Assembly (NCBI GenBank): GCA_946220865.1
Contig: CAMJYM010000010.1
Coordinates: 1-64,000, forward strand
DNA from: an uncultured Clostridia bacterium
GTDB lineage: Bacteria > Bacillota > Clostridia > Saccharofermentanales > DTU023
Length of the DNA: 64,000 nt
Direction of reading: 5' to 3'
This document shows positions 40,465-48,275 of this stretch, in pieces. Positions within the stretch are counted from its first letter, which is position 1. Every line of letters starts with the position of its first letter. The notes under the pieces were generated by a model. The model saw only the letters and a list, made by a program, of their open reading frames with translations. It did no database searches and was not told the DNA's origin. The position numbers and the translations under genes were made by a program.

Positions 40465-41355
40465 TCAGAGCACCTCCAGATCTTCGACCCTGGCGATTCT
40501 TGTGTAGAGGAAAATCAGCAGAGCGGTAATCAGCAGGAGCAGGACGCTGAGAGCTGAGCCGAGCGGCCAGTTACGGATGACACCGAATTGATTTTTGATG
40601 ATGTTGCCGATATAGAGCACTTTACCTCCGCCAAGCATATCCGTGACCGTATAGGTACCGAGCGCAGGAATAAAGGTGAGAATGATGGCGGAAAAGATAC
40701 CGGGGAAGGTCAGGGGCAGAGTCACTTTAAAGAAAGTCTTTACAGGCGGGGCGCCCAGATCAGCAGAAGCTTCAAGCAGGCAGTCCTGCAGCTTTTCAAT
40801 GCTGGAATACATGGGCAGGACGGCGAAGGGAAGGAAGTTGGTGACCAGGCCGAGAAAAACCAGCCAGTCGGTGTAAATGAATTTGACAGGATTGCTGAAG
40901 ACATGCAGGCGAATAAGCAAATTATTGACCGGGCCGTTCATCTGGAACATCAGCATCCAGGCGTTAAGGCGCATCAGGGAGTTGGTCCAGAAGGGAATCA
41001 TAATCAGCATAATCAGGCGGGAGGCCGTATCAGCGGGTTTGCGGGCAATATAGTAAGCAAAGGGATAGCCCAGAATCAGGCAGGAAACCGTCGTCAGAAC
41101 AGCGATGTTCAGACTTTTCATGATGACCTTAAAGTAGATCATATCCAGAAGCGTCTTATAGCTTTTCAGCGAAAAGCGGTAATCGACACCGCCGAAAGCG
41201 CCGCGGTTCATCAAGCTGATGGCGATAATAAAGAGCAGCGGGAGCGTGACGAAAAGAATCATCCAAAGCGAAACAGGGCCGGCCTGAGCCAGGAGGGGCA
41301 GACGCGTATGCGATTTTCTGCGCAGACCCTTTGTCGTTGCAGGTTCAGGCTTCAT
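40465..41355 (-). CDS. potB: ABC transporter permease (PotB-like)
   Basis: Permease of 296 residues with six hydrophobic segments. The docking loop reads CLLEASADLGAPPVKTFFKV, and RGAFGGVDYRFSLKSYKTLL follows the first membrane span as in PotB/PotH. The gene overlaps potA by 11 bases, so translation is probably coupled. Forms the channel together with the PotC-like permease. Confidence 0.9.
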   Translation of the reverse strand: MKPEPATTKGLRRKSHTRLPLLAQAGPVSLWMILFVTLPLLFIIAISLMNRGAFGGVDYRFSLKSYKTLLDMIYFKVIMKSLNIAVLTTVSCLILGYPFAYYIARKPADTASRLIMLIMIPFWTNSLMRLNAWMLMFQMNGPVNNLLIRLHVFSNPVKFIYTDWLVFLGLVTNFLPFAVLPMYSSIEKLQDCLLEASADLGAPPVKTFFKVTLPLTFPGIFSAIILTFIPALGTYTVTDMLGGGKVLYIGNIIKNQFGVIRNWPLGSALSVLLLLITALLIFLYTRIARVEDLEVL

Positions 41356-42439
41356 GCTCTTCTTCCCCCTCTCCGCTGGAATGGATCGGTACAGAATGAG
41401 CAGGATCCCAGGACAAATAGACCGTATCCCCCTCTTTGAACTCTGAATTATCTTCCAAACGGCTCATCTTCACTTCACTGCCGTCCGCCATTTCAATGCT
41501 GGTTTTCGTCATGGAGCCGGTATAGACAAAGTCTTTCACCCTGCCCCGGAGGTCAAAGCCGGGGAGAGCCGTTTTGGATAAGCTCAGGTATTCCGGACGA
41601 AGCGAAACAAAAATGTCTTCTCCTTCGAGGAAACCCTCGCCAGAACTCAGAAGTTTTCCATCTTCAGTCGCAATGTCCAGCAGTTTATCGCGGACGGCTT
41701 CGACTTTACCGTGGAAGATATTGGATTCGCCAATAAAATCCGCGACAAAACGGCAGTTCGGGCGTTCATAAATCTCTTTCGGCGAGCCAAGCTGGAGAAT
41801 CTTGCCCGCCCGCATGACCGCAATCCGATCCGACATGGTCATGGCTTCTTCCTGGTCATGCGTCACGTAGACAAAGGTAATTTTAAGCTTTTTCTGCAGA
41901 CGCTTGAGTTCGATCTGCATCTGTTTTCTGAGCTTCAGATCAAGGGCCCCCAGCGGTTCGTCCAACAAAAGGACCCGGGGATGGTTGATCAGTGCCCTGG
42001 CTATGGCAACACGCTGCTTTTGACCGCCCGAAAGCATGTCCGGTTTTCTTCTTTCGTAACCGGACATTTGGACGAGGCGCAGCATTTCTGCGACTTCTTC
42101 TTTGATTTTGGCCTTGGGTACTTTTTTAATCGTGGGACCATAGGCCACATTGTCATAAACCGACATGTGAGGGAAGAGGGAATAATTTTGAAAGACCGTA
42201 TTCACATCCCTCTGGTAAGGTTCTTTATCCTCGATCGGCTCACCCTGTACGAGAATGCTGCCGCCGCTGGCCTTTTCAAAACCTGCAATCATCCGCAGCG
42301 TGGTTGTTTTCCCGCAACCGGACGGACCTAGAAGGGTCAGAAACTCTCCGGCTTCAATTTCCAGATTCAGATCCTTGACAACGTGGTTTTGACCAAACCA
42401 CTTATCAACATGCTGGATTGAAACGATCGAATTGGCCAT
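41345..42439 (-). CDS. potA: ABC transporter ATP-binding protein (PotA-like)
   Basis: ATPase of the polyamine-type importer. Walker A is GPSGCGKTTTL, the signature is MLSGGQKQRVAIARAL, Walker B LLLDEPLGALD, and the switch region VTHDQEEAM. A C-terminal TOBE-like regulatory domain spans about residues 280-355. The length is 364 residues. The ATG at 42439 is preferred over an upstream start at 42463 that adds eight unconserved residues. It is the first transporter gene, 324 bases after the second GntR gene. Confidence 0.93.
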   Translation of the reverse strand: MANSIVSIQHVDKWFGQNHVVKDLNLEIEAGEFLTLLGPSGCGKTTTLRMIAGFEKASGGSILVQGEPIEDKEPYQRDVNTVFQNYSLFPHMSVYDNVAYGPTIKKVPKAKIKEEVAEMLRLVQMSGYERRKPDMLSGGQKQRVAIARALINHPRVLLLDEPLGALDLKLRKQMQIELKRLQKKLKITFVYVTHDQEEAMTMSDRIAVMRAGKILQLGSPKEIYERPNCRFVADFIGESNIFHGKVEAVRDKLLDIATEDGKLLSSGEGFLEGEDIFVSLRPEYLSLSKTALPGFDLRGRVKDFVYTGSMTKTSIEMADGSEVKMSRLEDNSEFKEGDTVYLSWDPAHSVPIHSSGEGEEEHEA

Positions 42440-42763
42440 ACTCTTCCTACCTCGTATTCTCATCTAAGAGCAAAAAATATCTTGCAGCAACAAATCTATA
42501 CTGATTTCATACCATTTTCAAGAGAAAAATGACATTATTGCACAAAAAATTAAGGAAAAAGAGCAAGATTTGTGCTTTTTTATAAACGGGAGCAGCTCCT
42601 GCGTGGAAAGGAGTCTGCCTTTCCGCAAAGCGGTGCTGTCATTCAGCTTCCACTTTGTAAGCTTGTGCTTCTTCATCCGATTACAAAAAAAAGGACTTTT
42701 TAAAGAGCCGTCAGGTTTTGCCGGGGAACAGCGGCAAAGCCATCGCCTGAAACGTCAAAGCTC
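42440..42763. other. Gap between gntR and potA, probable operon control region
   Basis: No gene is seen in these 324 bases. The potA-proximal half is AT-rich; on the minus strand TTGAAA (42516-42521) and TATAGA (42495-42500) could form a promoter, but the spacing is only 15 bases. The other half holds a GGAGCAGCTCC inverted repeat and a T-rich run after the gntR end. Operators for the two GntR regulators would be expected here; none was identified. Confidence 0.35.
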
Positions 42764-43501
42764 TCAGTTTTCTTCCTGGTCTTGGTAATGGACCTTAAAT
42801 TCAGCCTTATCCTGACGGGTATAGCTACGCGAAAATTCGACGATGCGGCCTTCTTTGGTGCGCATGATACCGGAAAATTCCAGTACAGCCTGTCGACCTT
42901 CCAGTCCGATGAGTTTCGACTGCGAAGGATCAAGAAAAGCAATGGAGAGAGTTTGCTGTCCCAGAAGGGGATAGATCGCATTCCAGTGGTAGATATCCAT
43001 AATCGAGAAAAGGCCGATATCAGCAGAGTTAAAATCTGGCAGCAGATCTTTCGGAATAAAGATTTCTTCCAGGGCAAGCGGTGAGGATTCAGCGTAGCAT
43101 ATTCGCTTCACATACCAGAGGGGAGCATCCGGCGAAATTTCCAGCAGTCGGCTGTAAAGAGGACCGGCTTTGCGCAGCGTTTTATGAAGAACTTTGGTTG
43201 AAGGGCTCTGGTCCCGGTCGAGCATGGTCTGACGGAAACCGCCGAGTGTCTCCATATCTCGCATGAGCTTCGGGCCGAGCACAAAAGAACCCTTGCCCTG
43301 GACGCTTTGCAGAAGGCCTTCATACTCGAGAGCATGAAGGGCGTTGTGCACTGCAGAACGATTTAATCCATAGGTCTGAGCCAACGCATTTTCTGAAGGC
43401 AGGCTGGTTCCAGGAGGAAATTGCCCGCTTTCAATCTGGCTGCGGATGAGCTCACGCAGCTGCACGTATAAGGGAGAGCGATCCTTTGTATTTGCCGTCA
43501 T
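42764..43501 (-). CDS. GntR family regulator (HutC/UTRA subfamily), copy 1
   Basis: Transcription factor of 245 residues. The N-terminal winged helix reads PLYVQLRELIRSQIESGQFP ... LPSENALAQTYGLNRSAVHNAL, followed by a UTRA ligand domain (about 95-240). The ATG overlaps the stop of the preceding 52-codon gene (ATGA) and has no ribosome binding site of its own, so translation is probably coupled. It lies just upstream of the transporter genes and likely controls them, with the ligand sensed by the UTRA domain. Confidence 0.92.
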   Translation of the reverse strand: MTANTKDRSPLYVQLRELIRSQIESGQFPPGTSLPSENALAQTYGLNRSAVHNALHALEYEGLLQSVQGKGSFVLGPKLMRDMETLGGFRQTMLDRDQSPSTKVLHKTLRKAGPLYSRLLEISPDAPLWYVKRICYAESSPLALEEIFIPKDLLPDFNSADIGLFSIMDIYHWNAIYPLLGQQTLSIAFLDPSQSKLIGLEGRQAVLEFSGIMRTKEGRIVEFSRSYTRQDKAEFKVHYQDQEEN

Positions 43502-43656
43502 GATTTGACTTCAGGGAGCGAAGATACCCGAACGAAAAAAGGCGCGCTCATTTTTTGGCCCGACTCGACCCGTGGAAAAACATCCAGAATTTCCATTTTC
43601 CGGCGGAGAAGTCTGCCTCTGAAAAGACGGGCGAGATTGGCTTTATCAGGGTTCAT
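43498..43656 (-). CDS. Conserved-looking 52-residue protein between two gntR genes
   Basis: Small gene not recognised as any family. The ATG at 43656 has a near-ideal ribosome binding site (TTGGAGGAAGCGAA) and starts inside the last codons of the upstream gntR. Its TGA overlaps the ATG of the downstream gntR, which lacks its own site. This tight coupling argues that it is translated. The product is basic at the N-terminus (ARLFRGRLLRRKMEILDVFP) and has no signal peptide or membrane span. It might modulate the two regulators or simply deliver ribosomes to the next gene; function unknown. Confidence 0.65.
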   Translation of the reverse strand: MNPDKANLARLFRGRLLRRKMEILDVFPRVESGQKMSAPFFVRVSSLPEVKS

Positions 43657-44380
43657 TTCGCTTCCTCCAACGCAGGGTGCTGCAAAATTCAAGGCGGTCG
43701 CTGCGACCCACCGTGCGGCAGTATTCAAATAAAACTCCATCGGCGCTGCTGGTCTTGCTGATCAGCCAGAAGACGGTTGAATTTTCAGGGACATCGAGAT
43801 AGCGTGCTTCCTCTGCAGAAGCGCTTGTGGCACTGACTTTTTCCCAACCATAGCTGGGCTTAAGTCCATAATTTTTTTCCAGAATATCGTAAAGAGAGGT
43901 GCTGACCATATCATGGGCTTCAAGATGGGGCACCAGACTTTCTGGAATATAGGAGCTTTCTATGAGCAGCGGAAGATCATTAACGCAGCGGAGACGCACG
44001 ATCTGGTAAAGCTGCAGGCCGGCTTCACCGCCAAATTCCCTGGCCAGACCTTCATCAGCGGCTATGCAGGAAAAAGAAAGCAGGCGGGAGCTGGCCTTCA
44101 TGGCCTGCCTCTGGGCAAAGGAAGTAAAACTCTCAAGATCCTGGAGGTTCCGTCGGACGCGCGGGCCGATATAGGTGCCGCTGCCCTGTATTGCATAAAG
44201 TTTCCCGGCGGCAATCATCTGGGAAATAGCACTGCGCAAAGTCGAGCGGCTGATCTGCCACTTCTGGCAAAGTTCCCGCTCAGGCGGAAGCGCATCATGA
44301 GTCGCCCCATGATGCTCCAGAATATATGCTTCAAGATACTCCAGCGCCAGTTCCCGGGGACGGGGCTCGTAAACATCCAT
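43646..44380 (-). CDS. GntR family regulator (HutC/UTRA subfamily), copy 2
   Basis: Second regulator of the same type (244 residues). The DNA-binding part reads LPPERELCQKWQISRSTLRSAISQMIAAGKLY, and the UTRA domain covers about residues 95-240. It shares the layout of copy 1 but is clearly diverged. AAGGATG lies before the ATG. It is the first gene of the minus-strand operon, directly behind the nrdDG terminator. Two paralogous ligand-sensing repressors on one catabolic operon suggest two signals or two substrates. Confidence 0.92.
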   Translation of the reverse strand: MDVYEPRPRELALEYLEAYILEHHGATHDALPPERELCQKWQISRSTLRSAISQMIAAGKLYAIQGSGTYIGPRVRRNLQDLESFTSFAQRQAMKASSRLLSFSCIAADEGLAREFGGEAGLQLYQIVRLRCVNDLPLLIESSYIPESLVPHLEAHDMVSTSLYDILEKNYGLKPSYGWEKVSATSASAEEARYLDVPENSTVFWLISKTSSADGVLFEYCRTVGRSDRLEFCSTLRWRKRNEP

Positions 44381-44466
44381 GGCTCATCCATCCTTCTTCC
44401 TGATGAGAATGTAACAGGAAAAACACATTTATTAAAGTAAGCTTAGATGAAATAGCTGGCCTTGAC

Positions 44467-44504
44467 AAAAAAAATAGTGCCGGAGAATACAGAATTTTCC
44501 GGCA
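44467..44504 (-). terminator. Rho-independent terminator of nrdDG
   Basis: On the minus strand TGCCGGA ... TCCGGCA (7-bp stem, 13-base loop) is followed by CTATTTTTTTT. It lies about 80 bases after the nrdG stop and separates nrdDG from the gntR-led operon. Confidence 0.85.
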
Positions 44505-44585
44505 GCGTTGAGCTTCACCACAGCGTTGAAGCGCGGAAAAAAGCTTCTCCTGGTCTCATCCGGTCTCATCCTGGCCTTGGTGTTT

Positions 44586-45107
44586 TCACCTAGCCTGCGG
44601 GATTTCTGCCGCCAGTGCGTCACCGGCCTCGCTCAGAGGCAGGATGCGCTGGTTGGAACTCCCGCGAAAAGGGAGAGAAAGGCTCCGTCTGGCGAGAATA
44701 AAGGGTCCGTCGATCAATAAATCGCTGGCTTTGAGCAGGCGCGAGATGTCGGGATCACTTTCAGCCATCAGGAGCAGCTTTTCGTAAACATAACCCGTAT
44801 ATGTAATGACATCATCTCCCCGGGCGTGGACAAGCTCGGCGAAATCAGCCATGGCGGCGGCCTGAAAGAAGGGCTCGCCACCGGAAAGCGTGACGCCGCG
44901 GTGCATTTTCGTTCTTTCGTAAATGGCGAAAAGCTCAGTGACCGGAAGAATCACGCCGCCAAGCGGCAGCTGGGTTTCGGGATTATGGCAGCCGGGACAG
45001 CGATGTGGACAGCCCTGGGCAAAGACGGTAAAGCGAAGTCCAGGGCCGTCGACCAGAGAATCCTGGATCCAGGAAGCGAGGCGCAGGGAGGGTACAGGCT
45101 CATTCAT
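44586..45107 (-). CDS. nrdG: Anaerobic ribonucleotide reductase activating protein
   Basis: Radical SAM enzyme that generates the glycyl radical on NrdD. The cluster motif is C33-PHR-C37-PG-C40, followed by TLSGGEPFFQ. The length of 173 residues is normal. It overlaps the nrdD stop by 8 bases, so both are made together. Confidence 0.96.
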   Translation of the reverse strand: MNEPVPSLRLASWIQDSLVDGPGLRFTVFAQGCPHRCPGCHNPETQLPLGGVILPVTELFAIYERTKMHRGVTLSGGEPFFQAAAMADFAELVHARGDDVITYTGYVYEKLLLMAESDPDISRLLKASDLLIDGPFILARRSLSLPFRGSSNQRILPLSEAGDALAAEIPQAR

Positions 45108-47391
45108 GTTCGGGCTTCAGGCTGTGTTTGACACGTTCGGCTACTTCGGCCCGCTTGGCGTCATTAAAACGGTCGAGTGTGCCGACAAGGTAGCCAGTAA
45201 TACGTCGGATCCTCTGAAAGGCAGGACCGCCGTCAGTCTCCTTCCGCCCACAGCCTGGACATATGTCATTGATGATGCCGGTATAACCGCAGACCGGATC
45301 ACGATCGACGGGATGATTGACCGAGCCGTAGCCGACCCCTTTTTCTTTCATATAGAGAATGAGTTTTTCAAAAGCCTCGAGATTGTTCTGGGGATCACCG
45401 TCAAGTTCAACATAGGTGATATGACCGGCATTGGTCAGGGCGTGATAGGGCGCCTCCGTTTCAATCTTTGCGGCGGCGGAGATGGGGTAATACACGGGTA
45501 CGTGGAAGGAATTCGTGTAAAAGTCGTGATTCGTGATTCCCGGCATGAGGCCATAACGTGCCCGATCCATTCTTACGAAACGTCCCGACAACCCCTCCGC
45601 CGGTGTGCCCAGCAGCGTGTAATTGAGAATTTCCTCGCGGCTTTTGGCATCGCAGCGAGCACGCATATGAGAAATAATTTTAAGACCGAGTTCCTGACTT
45701 TCCGGACTTTCGCCATGGTGCTTTCCGAGCAGCGCCACAAGGCATTCGGCGAGGCCGATAAAGCCGACGCTCAATGTACCGTGACGCCAGACGCGCTCCA
45801 GATCATCGTCCGGCTTTAATTGATCGGCTTCGAGCCACAGTCCCTCTCCCATGAGGAAGGGGAAATTACGGACTTTCATGCGCTTCTGAATTTCAAAGCG
45901 ATGGCGGAGCTGACGGAAAACAAGGTTCATGGTCTCATCGAGAAGTTGAAAGAATTTTTCTTCTGAGCCACGTGCCTCAATGCCCAGACGAGGCAGATTG
46001 ATTGAGGTAAAACTCAGGTTCCCCCTGCCCTTGGTCACTTCTTTCTGCGGGTCATAGATATTGCCCATCACGCGCGTGCGACAACCCATGTAGGCCACTT
46101 CCGTATTGGGCTGGCCTTCCCGGTAGTACTGCTTATTAAAGGGTGCGTCCAGAAAACTGAAATTGGGGAAAAGCCGTTTGGCAGAGACGGCGATGGCCTT
46201 TTTAAAAAGAAAATAATTGGGGTCACCGGCATGACTGTTCACGCCATCTTTAACTTTGAAGATCTGAACGGGGAAAATCGCTGTTTCGTGACGGCCAAGA
46301 CCATCAGCGGTAGCTTTTAACAGCTCCTCTATCACCAGCTGCCCTGCTGGTGAGGTATCTGTCCCGTAGTTCAGTGAGCTGAAAGGAACCTGAGCACCGG
46401 CACGGGAATTCATCGTGTTAAGGTTATGAATTAAAGCCTGCATCGCCTGGTAGGTGTCCCGGCGGGTTCTGTCACTCACGATCTGAAGCAGCTTGGAGAA
46501 TTTATCTTTCTCCGCGAGACGTCGATTTACTTCGGCGAAATCACAGGCCAGCAGCGCTGCTTTCTCTTCCTCGTTCATGAACTCACCGAGCTTGCCATCG
46601 GCATAAGCTTCGTAAGAATGAAGAACATCTGCCATGTGTTTACGGCAGGTTTTATCGACGCCTGGAGCCATGGCAAAATCAAAATCCGGAATCGACTGGC
46701 CGCCGTGCATCTCATTCTGATTGGCCTGAATGGCGATACAGGCAAGCGCGGCATAACTCTGAATACTTTGGGGCGGGCGCAGATGTCCATGTCCCGTGGA
46801 GAAGCCTTTTTGGAAAAGCTTCTGCAGGTCAATCTGGCAGCAGGTGGCCGTCAGCATGTAAAAATCTTTGTCGTGAATGTGGATCAGCCCGTCCTCATGC
46901 GCGCTCCGGATATCGTCCGGCAGAACAAAGGCGTCAATGAAAGCCTTGGAGCCTTCAGAGCCGTATTTCAGCATGGTTCCCATGGCGGTATTCCCGTCAA
47001 TATTCGCATTTTCACGTTTCAGATCGCTGCCTTTTGCGTCTGTAAAGGTCAGCTGCTTGTAGGTCTGCATTAATGCCCCGGCGTAAGAGCGGCGGCGGGC
47101 GTGATCGGCACGGTAGAGCATATAGGCTTTGGCCGTTTGATGAACGCCGAAGCGCATCAGCTCTTCTTCCACCAGATCCTGAACTTCTTCAACGCCCGGA
47201 TTTTTTTCTGGATCAAGCCGTTTCACCACATTGACGCAGATTTCATCCAGTTCTTCCGACGTGAGCGTTTCACTCGGAATGGTCCGATTGGCAAGCACAA
47301 CGGCCTGCCTGATTTTGAAGGCGTCAAAAGGCATCAACGATCCATCTCTTTTGACAATACTTCTGGGGGTAAGTGACATAACTCTCGACAT
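45100..47391 (-). CDS. nrdD: Anaerobic (class III) ribonucleoside-triphosphate reductase
   Basis: Oxygen-sensitive reductase that makes deoxynucleotides without B12, using a glycyl radical. An N-terminal ATP-cone (PRSIVKRDGSLMPFDAFKI) gives allosteric control. The glycyl-radical site is RRITGYLVGT near the C-terminus. The zinc-site region reads DPVCGYTG ... CPGCGRKE, with an Asp at one of the four usual cysteine positions. The ATG at 47391 is used, giving 763 residues; its GGGAG site lies in the 3' arm of a hairpin. Expression appears governed by NrdR boxes and by a cobalamin riboswitch directly upstream. Confidence 0.97.
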   Translation of the reverse strand: MSRVMSLTPRSIVKRDGSLMPFDAFKIRQAVVLANRTIPSETLTSEELDEICVNVVKRLDPEKNPGVEEVQDLVEEELMRFGVHQTAKAYMLYRADHARRRSYAGALMQTYKQLTFTDAKGSDLKRENANIDGNTAMGTMLKYGSEGSKAFIDAFVLPDDIRSAHEDGLIHIHDKDFYMLTATCCQIDLQKLFQKGFSTGHGHLRPPQSIQSYAALACIAIQANQNEMHGGQSIPDFDFAMAPGVDKTCRKHMADVLHSYEAYADGKLGEFMNEEEKAALLACDFAEVNRRLAEKDKFSKLLQIVSDRTRRDTYQAMQALIHNLNTMNSRAGAQVPFSSLNYGTDTSPAGQLVIEELLKATADGLGRHETAIFPVQIFKVKDGVNSHAGDPNYFLFKKAIAVSAKRLFPNFSFLDAPFNKQYYREGQPNTEVAYMGCRTRVMGNIYDPQKEVTKGRGNLSFTSINLPRLGIEARGSEEKFFQLLDETMNLVFRQLRHRFEIQKRMKVRNFPFLMGEGLWLEADQLKPDDDLERVWRHGTLSVGFIGLAECLVALLGKHHGESPESQELGLKIISHMRARCDAKSREEILNYTLLGTPAEGLSGRFVRMDRARYGLMPGITNHDFYTNSFHVPVYYPISAAAKIETEAPYHALTNAGHITYVELDGDPQNNLEAFEKLILYMKEKGVGYGSVNHPVDRDPVCGYTGIINDICPGCGRKETDGGPAFQRIRRITGYLVGTLDRFNDAKRAEVAERVKHSLKPEHE

Positions 47392-47419
47392 AAAAAACTC
47401 CCTTTCTCGAGAAAGAGAG
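47392..47419 (-). terminator. Terminator/SD-sequestering hairpin before nrdD
   Basis: Immediately before the nrdD ATG the minus strand can form a 9-bp stem (one wobble) with a TCGA loop (47398-47419), followed by six T residues. It looks like an intrinsic terminator, and its 3' arm contains the nrdD ribosome binding site GGGAG. It is therefore the likely expression platform of the cobalamin riboswitch, able to stop transcription, block translation, or both. Confidence 0.8.
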
Positions 47420-47477
47420 CGTAAAACGGCTGTACAGCCGTTCACCCGCTCCCGCCATGCTCCGTGGCACGGGGTCC

Positions 47478-47612
47478 TTCAAGGCGAGTCTTCTGGCTTC
47501 GCTCCTATTTCGCCCTTCCCAGAAAATCCAGTGGTTCTGCGAAAATCGATAAGCGTTACAGCGGCGGGACCGCGCAGGTTTTTCACCTGCTTCCTCATTA
47601 AGCGCGAACACC
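47478..47612 (-). ncRNA. Cobalamin riboswitch upstream of nrdDG
   Basis: On the minus strand the leader carries the classic parts of the B12 element: GGTGTTCGCGC at the start, GAAGCAGGTGAAAAACCTGC, CGGTCCCGCCGCTGTAA, CCACTGG, GGGAAGG and the B12 box AAGCCAGAAGACTCGCC (47481-47499). Adenosylcobalamin binding normally lowers expression. Here it would shut off the B12-independent reductase when B12 is available for NrdJ. A hairpin overlapping the nrdD ribosome binding site follows. Confidence 0.95.
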
Positions 47613-47618
47613 TTGAAA

Positions 47619-47672
47619 GCACAATATCTTGTGTTTCTATAAAAAAATAGCGCACATGTGGTGGTGTGTCAA
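47619..47672 (-). promoter_or_regulatory. nrdD promoter with NrdR boxes
   Basis: Minus-strand TTGACA (47667-47672), 17-base spacer and TATTTT (47644-47649) form a good promoter. A strong NrdR-box-like palindrome, GCACAATATCTTGTGT in plus-strand letters, lies at 47619-47634 near the expected start site. A weaker one centred on CACATGTG lies in the spacer about 30 bases away. Paired boxes about three helical turns apart are the known NrdR arrangement. Confidence 0.72.
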
Positions 47673-47700
47673 GGATAAAAAAGATTTAACAAATCAAGGC

Positions 47701-47771
47701 TTGACAGAGATAAGGTTTGATTTTATACTCTCTGTGTCAATTGACTAGTACACTAATACAATAATACACTG
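47701..47771 (+). promoter_or_regulatory. Promoter and tandem operator of the ytrAB-type operon
   Basis: TTGACA (47701-47706), a 17-base spacer and TATACT (47724-47729) make a near-consensus promoter. Downstream, at the expected start site, an 8-base unit repeats in tandem: TACACTAA, TACAATAA, TACACTGC (47749-47771). A repeat in this place is a likely operator for the GntR/YtrA-type repressor encoded next. It is divergent to the nrdD promoter. Confidence 0.75.
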
Positions 47772-47807
47772 CAGCTGGCAGGAGTGATCAGGAAAGGAGT
47801 CCACAGG

Positions 47808-48275
47808 ATGCAGGATTTTTCATCGGGCGCCCCCATCTATCAACAGCTTCTGGATAAATTTCTTATTGCCATTGTGCAGGGAAAATGGGAGGCTGGCGGA
47901 AAAATACCTTCCGTTCGTCAACTCGCCCTTCATTTTGGCGTCAACCCCAACACGGTTCAGAAATCCCTGCAGGAGCTTGAAGCCACGGGTCTGGCTCGGT
48001 CGGAGCGCACCACAGGCCGCTTTGTTACAGACGATCCTGGCAAAATTGAGGCGCTTCGCAAAGAGCTGGCCCTGAGGGAAACCCGAAAATTCACTGAAAC
48101 CATGGCGGCTCTTGGTCTGAGTCCTCCGGAAACCAGCCGTTTGATCGAAGAAAACTGGCCGGAAGCGAATGCCCGAACCTCGGTCGAAAAGGTAGACCCG
48201 GCTCAGAGGACAAGAGCAGCCGACAAGGCCGGAGACCAGGCAGAGGCAGAAAATAATGAAGGAGAACGTGAATGA
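47808..48275 (+). CDS. GntR family regulator (YtrA subfamily)
   Basis: Short GntR repressor of 155 residues. The winged helix reads PIYQQLLDKFLIAIVQGKWEAG ... IPSVRQLALHFGVNPNTVQKSLQELE, followed by only a brief dimerisation tail, as in the YtrA subfamily, which usually controls its own ABC operon and responds to cell-wall antibiotics. The ATG at 47808 has AAAGGAG 8 bases upstream. The last 45 residues are hydrophilic and Ala/Glu-rich. It overlaps the ATPase gene by 4 bases (ATGA). Confidence 0.92.
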   Translation: MQDFSSGAPIYQQLLDKFLIAIVQGKWEAGGKIPSVRQLALHFGVNPNTVQKSLQELEATGLARSERTTGRFVTDDPGKIEALRKELALRETRKFTETMAALGLSPPETSRLIEENWPEANARTSVEKVDPAQRTRAADKAGDQAEAENNEGERE

